DNA from: JAHCIE01 sp034431435
GTDB taxonomy: Bacteria > Chloroflexota > Anaerolineae > Epilineales > JAHCIE01
Assembly (NCBI GenBank): GCA_034431435.1
Contig: DAOUDG010000093.1
Location: forward strand, 1-32,454
Length of the DNA stretch: 32,454 bases
Reading direction: 5' to 3'
Made by a program: the position numbers and the translations under genes. The notes under the pieces are model-generated. The model was not told the origin of the DNA, did no database searches, and worked only from the letters and a program-made list of their open reading frames with translations. Shown in pieces: positions 7,433 through 14,813 of this stretch (position 1 is the first letter of the stretch; every line of letters starts with the position of its first letter).

Positions 7433-9322
7433 CTAGCGGTAGCCCGCCGCCTGGAGGTTGAACAGGCGGGCGTAGGTCCCGCCCAGGGCGAGCAGCTCCT
7501 CGTGGCTGCCTAGCTCGCGGATGCCGCCGTCCTGAATGACGGCGATGCGGTCGGCCATGCGCACCGTGCTGAAGCGGTGCGAGATGAACACCGCCGTCTT
7601 GCCCGTGGTCAGCGCGCCGAAACGCTGGAAGACCAGCGCCTCGTTCTCGGCGTCCAGGGCCGAGGTCGGCTCATCGAGGATGAGCACCTCGCTATCGCGC
7701 ATGAAGGCGCGGCCGAGGGCGACCTTCTGCCACTCGCCGCCGCTCAATTGATGCCCGCCCTCGAACCAGCGTCCCAGCATGGTGTTGTAGCCCTCGGGCA
7801 GGCCTTCCAGCAGGGAGGCCGCGCCCGCGCGCTCGGCCGAGTCGAGGACGCGCTCCTCATCGCCCATGTGATCGATCTGGCCGTAGCCGATGTTCTCGCG
7901 CGCCGTCGCCTGATAGCGCACGAAGTCCTGGAAGATGACGCCGATCTTCTGGCGCAGGTCGTTGAGATCGTACTCGCGCAGATCGATGCCATCCAGGAGA
8001 ATCGCGCCTTCCGTCGGGTCGTACAGGCGGGTAAGCAGCTTGATGAGGGTCGTCTTGCCCGCGCCGTTGGCCCCTACCAGGGCCAGCTTCTCGCCGGGAG
8101 CGATGGTCAGGTTGACGTCGCGCAGCGCATAGTCGTCACGACCGGGGTAGCGGAACGAGACGTGGCGGAACTCAATGCCGCCCTGGATGCGCTCCGGCAT
8201 GGGCGCCGGTTGCTGGGTGGCAGGCATCTGCGGCTCCAGGTCCAGGAAGGCGAACAGGTTGCTCACGAACAGCCCATTCTCGTACAGGCCATTGATGCCA
8301 TCGAGGATGCCCCGGAAGGTCTGCTGGCTCTGGCGGAAGATGGACAGGTACATGGTCATGTCGCCGAGGGTGATGGCCCCGGCGGCGGTGCGGAAGATGA
8401 TCCAGGCGTAGGCGGCGTAGTAGGTCAGCGTGGCGACCAGGCCCCAGCCCACCGAGGCGAGGGAACGGCGCACGGCGATATCCTGGTCTTCCTTGATAGC
8501 CTTCTGTAACAACGCCTGATACTTGCGTAGCAGCGGCTCGCCGAGGCCGAAGAGCTTAACCTCCTTGGCCGACTCATCGACGGTCAACAGATGCTCGATG
8601 TACATCATCTGCCGCGCCTCGGGCGCGCGCCAGGTCAGGATGCGGAAGCTCAGGCGCGAGTAGCGCGACTGGGCGATGAAGGCGGGAATAGTCGCCCCGA
8701 ACAGGAGCAGGGTCAGCCACGGGTTGAACTGTAACAACAGAAAAGCGAAGCTGAGAATAGTGATGATGCTCTGGGTGAGGGTAAACAGGCCCTGGACGAT
8801 GCGAAGGCTGCGCCAGTCGGCCTCGCGGCGGGCATTTTGCAGCTTGTCGTAGTACTCGGCGTTCTCGAAATAGGTCAGGTCGAGGACGAGGGCCTTGCGG
8901 ATGATGAGGGTATTGATATACAGGTTGGTGCGGGCATGCAGGATATGTTCGGCCAGCGAGCGCGCCTGGCTCAGCAGCGTGCCCAGCAGCAGCAGGCCGA
9001 ACTCGGCGAGCAGGAAGGGCAGCGTCAGGCGCAGGGCGACCTCGGCGGGCGCGCCAACGTTCAGAGAATTGACCACTGAGTCGACGATGAGCTTGCCGAC
9101 GTAGGCCTGGGAGGCCGGCAGCAGCGCGCTGACCAGGGTAATGGCAGCCATGACGAGGGTCGCCCACGCGCTGGCGTCCCATACCAGGCGCACCGCGCCG
9201 GGAATGTTGCCAAAGGCCTCGGTCACCTTGTCCAGGGATAGGGACGGCTTCTGTTTGGCTGGCGGCGCTGTGCCGTTGCCTGTGTTGCGGGTAAACTGGT
9301 TCTTGACTTTCGCGGGTTTCAT
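7433..9322 (-). CDS. ABC exporter, fused permease and ATPase
   Basis: 629 residues. The transmembrane domain spans about residues 45-340 with six helices. The nucleotide-binding domain has Walker A GANGAGKTT (about 415-423), signature LSGGEWQK (about 525), Walker B VLILDEPTSALD (about 541-552) and the H-loop VFISHR. This half-transporter architecture works as a dimer exporting lipids, drugs or peptides; the substrate cannot be read from sequence. The frame extends 61 codons upstream, but that extension is Arg-rich and the ATG at 9322 is followed by a normal polar N-terminus. AGGAGG at 9340-9335 lies 12 bases upstream, slightly far. No partner half-transporter is adjacent, so a homodimer is likely. 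Confidence 0.93.
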   Translation of the reverse strand: MKPAKVKNQFTRNTGNGTAPPAKQKPSLSLDKVTEAFGNIPGAVRLVWDASAWATLVMAAITLVSALLPASQAYVGKLIVDSVVNSLNVGAPAEVALRLTLPFLLAEFGLLLLGTLLSQARSLAEHILHARTNLYINTLIIRKALVLDLTYFENAEYYDKLQNARREADWRSLRIVQGLFTLTQSIITILSFAFLLLQFNPWLTLLLFGATIPAFIAQSRYSRLSFRILTWRAPEARQMMYIEHLLTVDESAKEVKLFGLGEPLLRKYQALLQKAIKEDQDIAVRRSLASVGWGLVATLTYYAAYAWIIFRTAAGAITLGDMTMYLSIFRQSQQTFRGILDGINGLYENGLFVSNLFAFLDLEPQMPATQQPAPMPERIQGGIEFRHVSFRYPGRDDYALRDVNLTIAPGEKLALVGANGAGKTTLIKLLTRLYDPTEGAILLDGIDLREYDLNDLRQKIGVIFQDFVRYQATARENIGYGQIDHMGDEERVLDSAERAGAASLLEGLPEGYNTMLGRWFEGGHQLSGGEWQKVALGRAFMRDSEVLILDEPTSALDAENEALVFQRFGALTTGKTAVFISHRFSTVRMADRIAVIQDGGIRELGSHEELLALGGTYARLFNLQAAGYR

Positions 9323-9408
9323 CGTGCGATGGCGCCTCCTGTGGGGCTTAGAACGGCATGAGATGAACGGGATAGACAGGACAACCTGAGGGCGACCACG
9401 CCTAGCAT

Positions 9409-9427
9409 ACCGCCGCCAGGCGGCGGT
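9409..9427. terminator. Perfect GC-rich inverted repeat between selB and the ABC gene
   Basis: ACCGCCGCC (9409-9417) and GGCGGCGGT (9419-9427) are perfect complements around one base; in RNA the loop would open to about 5 bases. It lies 120 bases downstream of selB and 87 bases upstream of the ABC transporter start, both on the minus strand. It may be a terminator for selB or an operator; no T-run follows. Confidence 0.4.
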
Positions 9428-9545
9428 GTCACCGTCCATTTGGTCGATTGTCGCCTGGACGAACGGGGGGGGTGTGACAAGCAAAAAGTTAGATGTACTA
9501 AGCAATCACTGTCTTACAGGCCGGGGGCATGGGAGGGGAAACCGC

Positions 9546-11462
9546 CTAGCGCAGGACGCGCTCGTCGCCGAGGCGGCGCGTGACGTTGCGGGCGTCGAGG
9601 TGCTCCATGAGGGCCAGGGCATACTTGCGGCTGGTCCCAAACAGGTCGCGGACCTCGGCCACGGTGATCTTGCCGTTGGTCCGCAGGTGGGCGACGACAC
9701 GGTCGACCATGTCGCGGTACGTATCGCCGCCGAACATCACATCGTCGGAGACTTTGACCAACCGCCCCTGCTCCACCAGCGAGCCGAAGACATCGGGGCC
9801 GACCTGGGCGATGGCCTCCGCCACCGAGGGCGGCGTATAGGGCTGAGCGCGTACCGCCGCCAGCAGGCGCTCCACGGCCTGCTGCTGCGCGGGCGAGTAG
9901 CGCACCTGATGGTCGGCCCGCCGCAGGCCCGCCTCGGCAATCACCACCCGCCCCCGAGTCACCGCCTCGTCCACCAGCAGATTGAACACCTTGGGCGGCA
10001 TCGGCTTGCCGCCACTGCCGAGGCGGGTGCGGGCCTCCTCGCGGGGCATCATGGCGCGCAGCGGGTAGGCGCGGTGGTAGTCGGCGGCGGCTTCGGCCAA
10101 ACGCTCGATGAGCGCGGCCCAGCCCGCAGGCGAAGAGATCAGGGATTGGGAAGTAGCGATTGAAGAGGTGGGGGCGGGCGATTGGCCCAGGACAATCAGG
10201 CTACCAGCGGCGAGAAGATCGGCCAGGGCATCCGCGGCGGCGTCGCCGAGGCCGCTGTGCTTGATGGCCTCGCGCGCCTCGACCGGCTCCAGGCGCTGTA
10301 CCGCTGTCAGCATGATCTCGGCCGGTGTGCCGTGGGCCAGGGTTTCGAGACGCTGCACCGTCTCCGGGCGAAAGCGACGCAGGCGGCGCGGGGAGTGAGG
10401 GTCGAGGACCGTCCCGCCGCCAATGGTCAGGCTCGGTGACGGCTGGCGCAGCACGAAGCGGTCATTGCGGGCGACGATGGTCGGCTCATCCAGCACGATC
10501 TGCGCCCACGCGCTCTCGCCGGGCACAAGCTCCTGGACGCCAAGCAGGCGGACATGACAGGGGATCTCGCTGGCGGCGGTGAAGAAGTCCAGGCTCGCGT
10601 TGTGGCGCAGGGCGCGGGGGGCGTCGGGCAGCAGCTGCAGCTGCGCGTCCAGCAGCCGCGTCGGCCTGAACAGCCCCGGCCGCGACAGCACGTCGCCGCG
10701 CCGCAGGTCGTCGAGGCTCACACCGACCAGGTTGACCGCGACGCGGCTGCCGGGCACGGCGACCTCCACCTTCTGCTTGTGGGTCTGGAGGCCACGGATG
10801 CGCGCCTTGAGGCCGCGCGGCAGAATCTCCACCTCGTCACCCACGCGGAGCCGCCCATCACTCAGCGTGCCAGTCACGACCGTGCCGAAGCCCTGGATGG
10901 TGAACACGCGGTCGATGGGCAGCCGCGGCCGGCCCAGGTCACGGCGGGGCGAGATCTCGGCCAGCACACCTTCCAGGACGGCCAGCAGCTCGGCCAGGCC
11001 GCGCCGGCGGCGGGCCGAGACGGGGACAATCGGCGCGCCCGCCAGGCTGGTGGGCTTGAGCGTGTCGGCAATATCGGCCTCGACCAGGGTCAGCCAGTCG
11101 GGATCGTCCACCATGTCGGTCTTGGTGAGGGCGACGACGCCGCGCCCGATTCGCAACAGGTCGAGGATGGCCAGGTGCTCGCGTGTCTGGGGCATGACGC
11201 CCTCGTCAGCCGCGATGATGAGCAGGGCCGCGTCGATGCCGCCGACACCGGCCAGCATGTTCTTGATGAAGTCCTCGTGGCCGGGCACGTCGACGATGCT
11301 GACCACCTCGCCACTGGGCAGCGTAAGCCAGGCGAAGCCGAGGTCGATGGTCATCTCCCGCTCGCGCTCTTCCTTGAGGCGGTCAGGGTGCGTCCCCGTC
11401 AGGGCTTCAACCAGGGTCGATTTGCCGTGGTCCACGTGGCCGGCGGTGCCAATAACGTGCAT
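9546..11462 (-). CDS. selB: Selenocysteine-specific translation elongation factor SelB
   Basis: 638 residues. The GTPase domain carries GHVDHGKS (8-15), DVPGHEDF (58-65) and TKTD (113-116), which replaces the usual NKxD as in other SelB proteins. EF-Tu-like domains II-III follow (IQGFGTVVTGTLSDG). The second half has the winged-helix repeats that bind the SECIS hairpin, ending with ITVAEVRDLFGTSRKYALALMEHLD, a SelB hallmark. The protein delivers Sec-tRNA to in-frame UGA codons. Residues about 425-443 are a Ser/Thr/Pro/Gln-rich linker encoded by DNA that resembles the heptamer repeats upstream of this gene. No Shine-Dalgarno is visible before the ATG. No selA, selC or selD was found in the window, so those must lie elsewhere. 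Confidence 0.95.
   Translation of the reverse strand: MHVIGTAGHVDHGKSTLVEALTGTHPDRLKEEREREMTIDLGFAWLTLPSGEVVSIVDVPGHEDFIKNMLAGVGGIDAALLIIAADEGVMPQTREHLAILDLLRIGRGVVALTKTDMVDDPDWLTLVEADIADTLKPTSLAGAPIVPVSARRRRGLAELLAVLEGVLAEISPRRDLGRPRLPIDRVFTIQGFGTVVTGTLSDGRLRVGDEVEILPRGLKARIRGLQTHKQKVEVAVPGSRVAVNLVGVSLDDLRRGDVLSRPGLFRPTRLLDAQLQLLPDAPRALRHNASLDFFTAASEIPCHVRLLGVQELVPGESAWAQIVLDEPTIVARNDRFVLRQPSPSLTIGGGTVLDPHSPRRLRRFRPETVQRLETLAHGTPAEIMLTAVQRLEPVEAREAIKHSGLGDAAADALADLLAAGSLIVLGQSPAPTSSIATSQSLISSPAGWAALIERLAEAAADYHRAYPLRAMMPREEARTRLGSGGKPMPPKVFNLLVDEAVTRGRVVIAEAGLRRADHQVRYSPAQQQAVERLLAAVRAQPYTPPSVAEAIAQVGPDVFGSLVEQGRLVKVSDDVMFGGDTYRDMVDRVVAHLRTNGKITVAEVRDLFGTSRKYALALMEHLDARNVTRRLGDERVLR
10133..10190 (-). 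repeat. Heptamer-like tract inside the selB reading frame
   Basis: This tract is less GC-rich than its surroundings. GAGATCAGGGATTGG (10135-10149) matches GAGATTAGAGATTGG (11540-11554) of the intergenic array at 13 of 15 positions. It encodes the low-complexity linker PAPTSSIATSQSLISS between winged-helix domains. Confidence 0.45.
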
Positions 11463-11473
11463 GGGGAAGTAGC

Positions 11474-11649
11474 CAGTCGTCAGATGTCAGTAATCAGGGT
11501 AGCCGATACGTGATACGTGATGCGTGACAAGAGAGATCGGAGATTAGAGATTGGCCGTTCCCACACTCCACACTCCACGCTCCACGCTCCACGCTCCACG
11601 CTCCACGCTCCACGCTTCACGCTCCACGCTCCACGCTCCACGCTTCACG
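11474..11649. repeat. Mosaic heptanucleotide tandem array
   Basis: The stretch can be read in one 7-bp register almost throughout. It contains four related CAG-starting units (11474-11501), then CGTGATA, CGTGATG, CGTGACA (11509-11529), then degenerate AGAGA-ending units (11530-11550), and after a short break twelve CTCCACG-type units (11566-11649, two of them CTTCACG and the first CTCCACA). It fills nearly the whole gap between selB and the coiled-coil gene. The last unit contains the stop codon of the latter (11645-11647). It resembles in form the short tandem heptamers known from filamentous cyanobacteria. Confidence 0.85.
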
Positions 11650-13456
11650 GTCGTCGGTAGCGTTCGTCTGTGCCGAGAATCTTCTCGCCCGGCTTGGGCA
11701 CACGCGGCTTGGGTGACCTGGCCTGGCTGTCCTGGACTTCGTTCAGCCACTCCTTGAGGTCGTCCAGGCGGCGCTTGAGGGCCGTCTCCTCGATCTCCCA
11801 CAGGTCCTCGATGCGCATCAATAACTCGCGGTCCTTGCTGTCGAGGCGATCGGCCAGATCGGACGTACTCTGCACATCGGCGCTGCGCCAGGCCTCAAGC
11901 TGGCGCAGCCGCTCGACATGGGCCTCATTGGTGCGGCGCTGCTCGCCCCAATCCCAGTCGCGCTGCTTGAAGAACAGGCTCCATCGCTTGTCCACGTCCG
12001 ACTGCCACTCGGCCACCTCGCGGCGTATCTTCTCGGCCTCGATACGCTGAGCCTCGGCGCTGGCCTTCTGCTGCTGGTCGATGGCACGCCCCAACTCGTC
12101 GACCTCGCGCATCTGGCGGGTCACGCCCTGGTGGTGCTCCTCGTAGCCGCGCAGCACTTTCTTCCAGCCCTCGACCATCAGGCGCTGCTCAGCCAGCTCG
12201 GTGGCCCACGCGGCCAGGCGCTGCTCGCGTTGGGCATCCCGCACCTTCTCAGCCTCGACGGCCTCGGTCAGGGTACGGCGCAGGTCATCCTCGAAGCGCT
12301 GCACCTCGTCGAGACGGGTGGCCGTGCGCTGCACCCAGTCTTCCAGAAACTCGATCTTTTCCAGGAGCGCGGCGTCCTCCTGCTCATAGTCGGGCAGGCG
12401 CGCCTCGATGGCGTCGAGGCGATGGGCATGGCGGTTCGCCATCTCGTCCAGAAACTGGAGCTTCGCCTGGTGGCCGTCCATGCGTTGGGCATGGGGTGGG
12501 AGCGCGGCTTCCACCGTGTCGAGGCGCAGCGCGTGGCGGTTCGCCATCTCGTCCAGGAACTGGAGGCGCGCCTGGTGGCCGTCCATGCGCTGGGCGTGAG
12601 GTGGGAGCGCGGCCTCCAGGCTGTCGATACGCTGCGCGTGCTTTGTCTGCGTCGTCGCCAGGGCGGGAATCGGCTCGCTGCGCTGCACGATGTCGCGCTG
12701 GGCCGTCGTCACGAGGGCGGCGACCTGGTTGAGGGCAGCATTGAGCCGCGCCGCCTCCGCGTCCTGACTCTTGAGGCGCTCCTGGATGGGGGCCAGCACC
12801 TCCAGCCGCTCGTCAAGCCCCGCCAGGCCGCGGGTGAACAGCTGGCGATCTTCCAGCCGATCCTGGACTAGCCGCTCCTGGTCGGCCTGACTCTGGGCGC
12901 GGTACTCGCGCACCATAAGGACGATCTCGGCCTTGGCGATTTCCAGCGCCTGCTCGATCTGCGGGAACTTGATGAGCTGGCCCTGGGTGGTCGTCAGGTC
13001 TGCGCGGAGGGTTTGCAGCGACCGATTCAGCTCGCCCAGGACCACATCCTGGCGCGCCAGACGCTCGCGCAGCTCGATACCGGCCGCCTGCGCGCCGGTC
13101 ATGCGCTCCTCAAGGCCCTGGACCAGCCGCGCCAGCGCCTCGACCTGGGCCTGCCCTGTCGCATCCGTGTCGCGCAGGCGGCCGATTTCAGTCTTCGCCT
13201 GGGCCGTCTGATTCTCGATCAGGCCCGCCACCTCGGCGCGCATCTGCGTCAGGGTGATGTCGATGGTTTCCAGCCGCGCCAGCCGCGCCTGGGCGGTCTT
13301 GAGGTCGGCGGTGACAGCCGTCAACGCATCGGTCGCCGCCTTCAGTTCGGCGGCCTGGGCGGTCGCCTGGGCGCGCAGCCGCTCCATCGCGGCGCGCTCG
13401 CGGCGTTGCGCCTCATCCAGAAAGGCCAGTCTCTGCTCGACATCGGTGATTTCCAT
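11645..13456 (-). CDS. Large coiled-coil protein, function unknown
   Basis: 603 residues, almost entirely charged, heptad-like helix rich in Gln, Arg, Glu, Leu and Ala, with no membrane segment or signal peptide. It begins MEITDVEQRLAFLDEAQRR. About residues 280-400 contain 35-residue repeats (pattern RLD-x-x-EA-x-LPPHAQRMDGHQA-x-LQFLDEMANRHA); two copies are near-identical, and a third diverged copy follows. The tail is Pro/Lys-rich. It probably forms a rod-like scaffold; no enzymatic motif is present. The frame extends to 13507, but that ATG overlaps a TATAAT box, while GAGG lies 6 bases before 13456, so the latter was chosen. Its stop codon lies inside the heptamer array. Confidence 0.75.
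   Translation of the reverse strand: MEITDVEQRLAFLDEAQRRERAAMERLRAQATAQAAELKAATDALTAVTADLKTAQARLARLETIDITLTQMRAEVAGLIENQTAQAKTEIGRLRDTDATGQAQVEALARLVQGLEERMTGAQAAGIELRERLARQDVVLGELNRSLQTLRADLTTTQGQLIKFPQIEQALEIAKAEIVLMVREYRAQSQADQERLVQDRLEDRQLFTRGLAGLDERLEVLAPIQERLKSQDAEAARLNAALNQVAALVTTAQRDIVQRSEPIPALATTQTKHAQRIDSLEAALPPHAQRMDGHQARLQFLDEMANRHALRLDTVEAALPPHAQRMDGHQAKLQFLDEMANRHAHRLDAIEARLPDYEQEDAALLEKIEFLEDWVQRTATRLDEVQRFEDDLRRTLTEAVEAEKVRDAQREQRLAAWATELAEQRLMVEGWKKVLRGYEEHHQGVTRQMREVDELGRAIDQQQKASAEAQRIEAEKIRREVAEWQSDVDKRWSLFFKQRDWDWGEQRRTNEAHVERLRQLEAWRSADVQSTSDLADRLDSKDRELLMRIEDLWEIEETALKRRLDDLKEWLNEVQDSQARSPKPRVPKPGEKILGTDERYRRP
12421..12630 (-). repeat. Two tandem 105-bp repeats inside the coiled-coil gene
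   Basis: 12421-12525 and 12526-12630 align without gaps and most positions are identical, including long runs across the MANRHA and MDGHQA segments. Each copy encodes 35 residues, indicating a recent in-frame duplication. Confidence 0.75.
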
Positions 13457-13505
13457 GCGTCGCCTCACAAGATGCATCACAGGGCAGCGGTCGGCGTGAA
13501 CCTCC

Positions 13506-13533
13506 ATTATAGAGTAAAGGGAGAGGCTCGCAA
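13506..13533 (-). promoter_or_regulatory. Promoter of the coiled-coil gene (TTGCGA-16-TATAAT)
   Basis: On the minus strand TTGCGA (13533-13528) and TATAAT (13511-13506) are 16 bases apart. The start point would fall near 13499, about 43 bases upstream of the ATG at 13456. Confidence 0.55.
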
Positions 13534-13547
13534 AACCTGGGGTGGGA

Positions 13548-13577
13548 TTGGGCGCGCATCGGGAGCCTCGCTATAAT
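13548..13577 (+). promoter_or_regulatory. Promoter of the glycosyltransferase block (TTGGGC-18-TATAAT)
   Basis: -35 TTGGGC at 13548-13553, -10 TATAAT at 13572-13577, 18-bp spacer. It is back-to-back with the promoter of the coiled-coil gene; the two -35 elements are only 14 bp apart. Confidence 0.55.
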
Positions 13578-13609
13578 TGGTCGAATGTCAGAGCAGAGGG
13601 AGACGCCGC

Positions 13610-14758
13610 ATGCGCATCGGCATCGACGCGCGAATGGTCTACTACACCGAGGCTGGTATCGGCCAGTACATCCGCCGTCTGGTGACGGGGCTGGCGAAAG
13701 CGGTCACCGACGATGAGATCATCCTGTTGCAGAGCCGCAAGGACGCGCCGGTCCCCGTCGAGGGCGCGCCCTTCTCGTGGCGGCCACTGTGGACGCCGGG
13801 CCACAACCGCTGGGAACGCTGGAGTCTGCCGCTGGAACTGATGCCGCTGGGCCTGGAGGTACTTCACAGCCCCGACCATATCCCGCCCATGCGCCACGTG
13901 TGCCGCTCGGTGGTCACGGTTCACGACCTGGCCTTCCTGCGCTTCCCCCACTTTCTGACCCACGACTCGGCGCGCTACTACGGCCAGATCGACGCGGCCA
14001 TGCGCAAGACAGACCACGTGATTGCCGTATCCGAGGCCACGAAGCAAGACCTGGTGCTGCTGCTAGGCGTGAACGCCAACAAGATCACCGTCATCCACGA
14101 GGCCGCCGACCCCAGCTTTCGCGTCATCCGCGACGATGCGGCGCTGGCCGAGATGCGTCATAAGTACGAGTTGCCCGGCCCGTATATCCTGTTCGTGAGC
14201 ACCATCGAGCCGCGCAAGAACCTGCCGACCCTGCTCCAGGTGTTCCACGACCTGCGGGATATGGACGTGGCGGAGGGTAGCGAGGGACGCGGCGCGGATG
14301 CGCGGGTTCCCCTGAACCTCGTGATCGTCGGCAAGCGCGGCTGGCTGGATGAGGATGTATTCCGCATCGCGGAAGAGTTGGGCCTGGGGAACCGCGCCCG
14401 TTTCCTGGGCCGCGTGCCCCAGGAGGATTTGCTGCGCCTGTACAACGGAGCGGCGGTGTTCGTCCAGCCGTCCTTCTACGAGGGCTTTGGCCTGCCCCCC
14501 CTGGAGGCCCTGTGGTGTGGCGCGCCGGTGATCGTGTCCGACGCGGCATCGCTGCCGGAGGTCGTCGGCGACGCGGGCCTGAAAGTACCACCGCTGGACC
14601 AGACGCTGTGGGCGGAGGCGCTGCGCCTGGTGCTCCAGGACCCCGACCGACGCACGGGCATGGTGCGGCGCGGCCTGGAGCAAGCCAGGCGCTTCTCCCT
14701 CGATCGTATGGCCCGCGAGACCCTCGAAGTTTATCACAAGGTCGGCATGCTGCGCTAG
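13610..14758 (+). CDS. Glycosyltransferase family 4
   Basis: 382 residues, GT-B fold. The N-terminal domain starts MRIGIDARMVYYTEAGIGQY with the glycine-containing loop and includes VVTVHDLAFLRFP and DHVIAVSEATKQDL. The C-terminal nucleotide-sugar domain has ILFVSTIEPRKNL and the E-x7-E region SFYEGFGLPPLEALWCGAPV. This type resembles mannosyltransferases that build surface polysaccharides; the donor is not determined. GGGAG at 13598-13602 is 7 bases from the ATG. It is the first gene of a plus-strand block of three glycosyltransferases. No membrane segment is seen, so it likely acts on the inner membrane face. Confidence 0.92.
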   Translation: MRIGIDARMVYYTEAGIGQYIRRLVTGLAKAVTDDEIILLQSRKDAPVPVEGAPFSWRPLWTPGHNRWERWSLPLELMPLGLEVLHSPDHIPPMRHVCRSVVTVHDLAFLRFPHFLTHDSARYYGQIDAAMRKTDHVIAVSEATKQDLVLLLGVNANKITVIHEAADPSFRVIRDDAALAEMRHKYELPGPYILFVSTIEPRKNLPTLLQVFHDLRDMDVAEGSEGRGADARVPLNLVIVGKRGWLDEDVFRIAEELGLGNRARFLGRVPQEDLLRLYNGAAVFVQPSFYEGFGLPPLEALWCGAPVIVSDAASLPEVVGDAGLKVPPLDQTLWAEALRLVLQDPDRRTGMVRRGLEQARRFSLDRMARETLEVYHKVGMLR

Positions 14759-14791
14759 GGCATCGCGTTGCCCTCGCGGGCCGCGGCCGCA

Positions 14792-14807
14792 TGTTTCGCG
14801 CGAAACA
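14792..14807. other. parS-like palindrome (ParB binding site candidate)
   Basis: TGTTTCGCGCGAAACA is a perfect 16-bp palindrome (18 bp with the flanking A and T). The widely conserved parS sequence is TGTTTCACGTGAAACA; this site differs only at two symmetric central positions and keeps both TGTTTC/GAAACA arms. It lies in the 55-bp gap between two glycosyltransferase genes, 14 kb from dnaA, within the distance where parS sites normally occur. No parA or parB is in the window. Confidence 0.65.
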
Positions 14808-14813
14808 TTTACC

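Noticed and set aside
9323..9505. Upstream extension of the ABC transporter
   Set aside because: Arg-rich, crosses a perfect GC inverted repeat and has no family similarity.
9323..11644. selC (tRNA-Sec) near selB
   Set aside because: I looked for a long tRNA with a TCA anticodon and a GGTTCGA-type loop in the gaps around selB and saw none.
11566..11649. CRISPR array
   Set aside because: The units are 7 bp with no spacers; this is a simple tandem repeat.
11551..11757. Plus-strand small ORF with Ser-Thr-Leu-His-Ala-Pro-Arg repeats
   Set aside because: It is only the translation of the heptamer array; 7-bp units give a 21-bp protein period by necessity.
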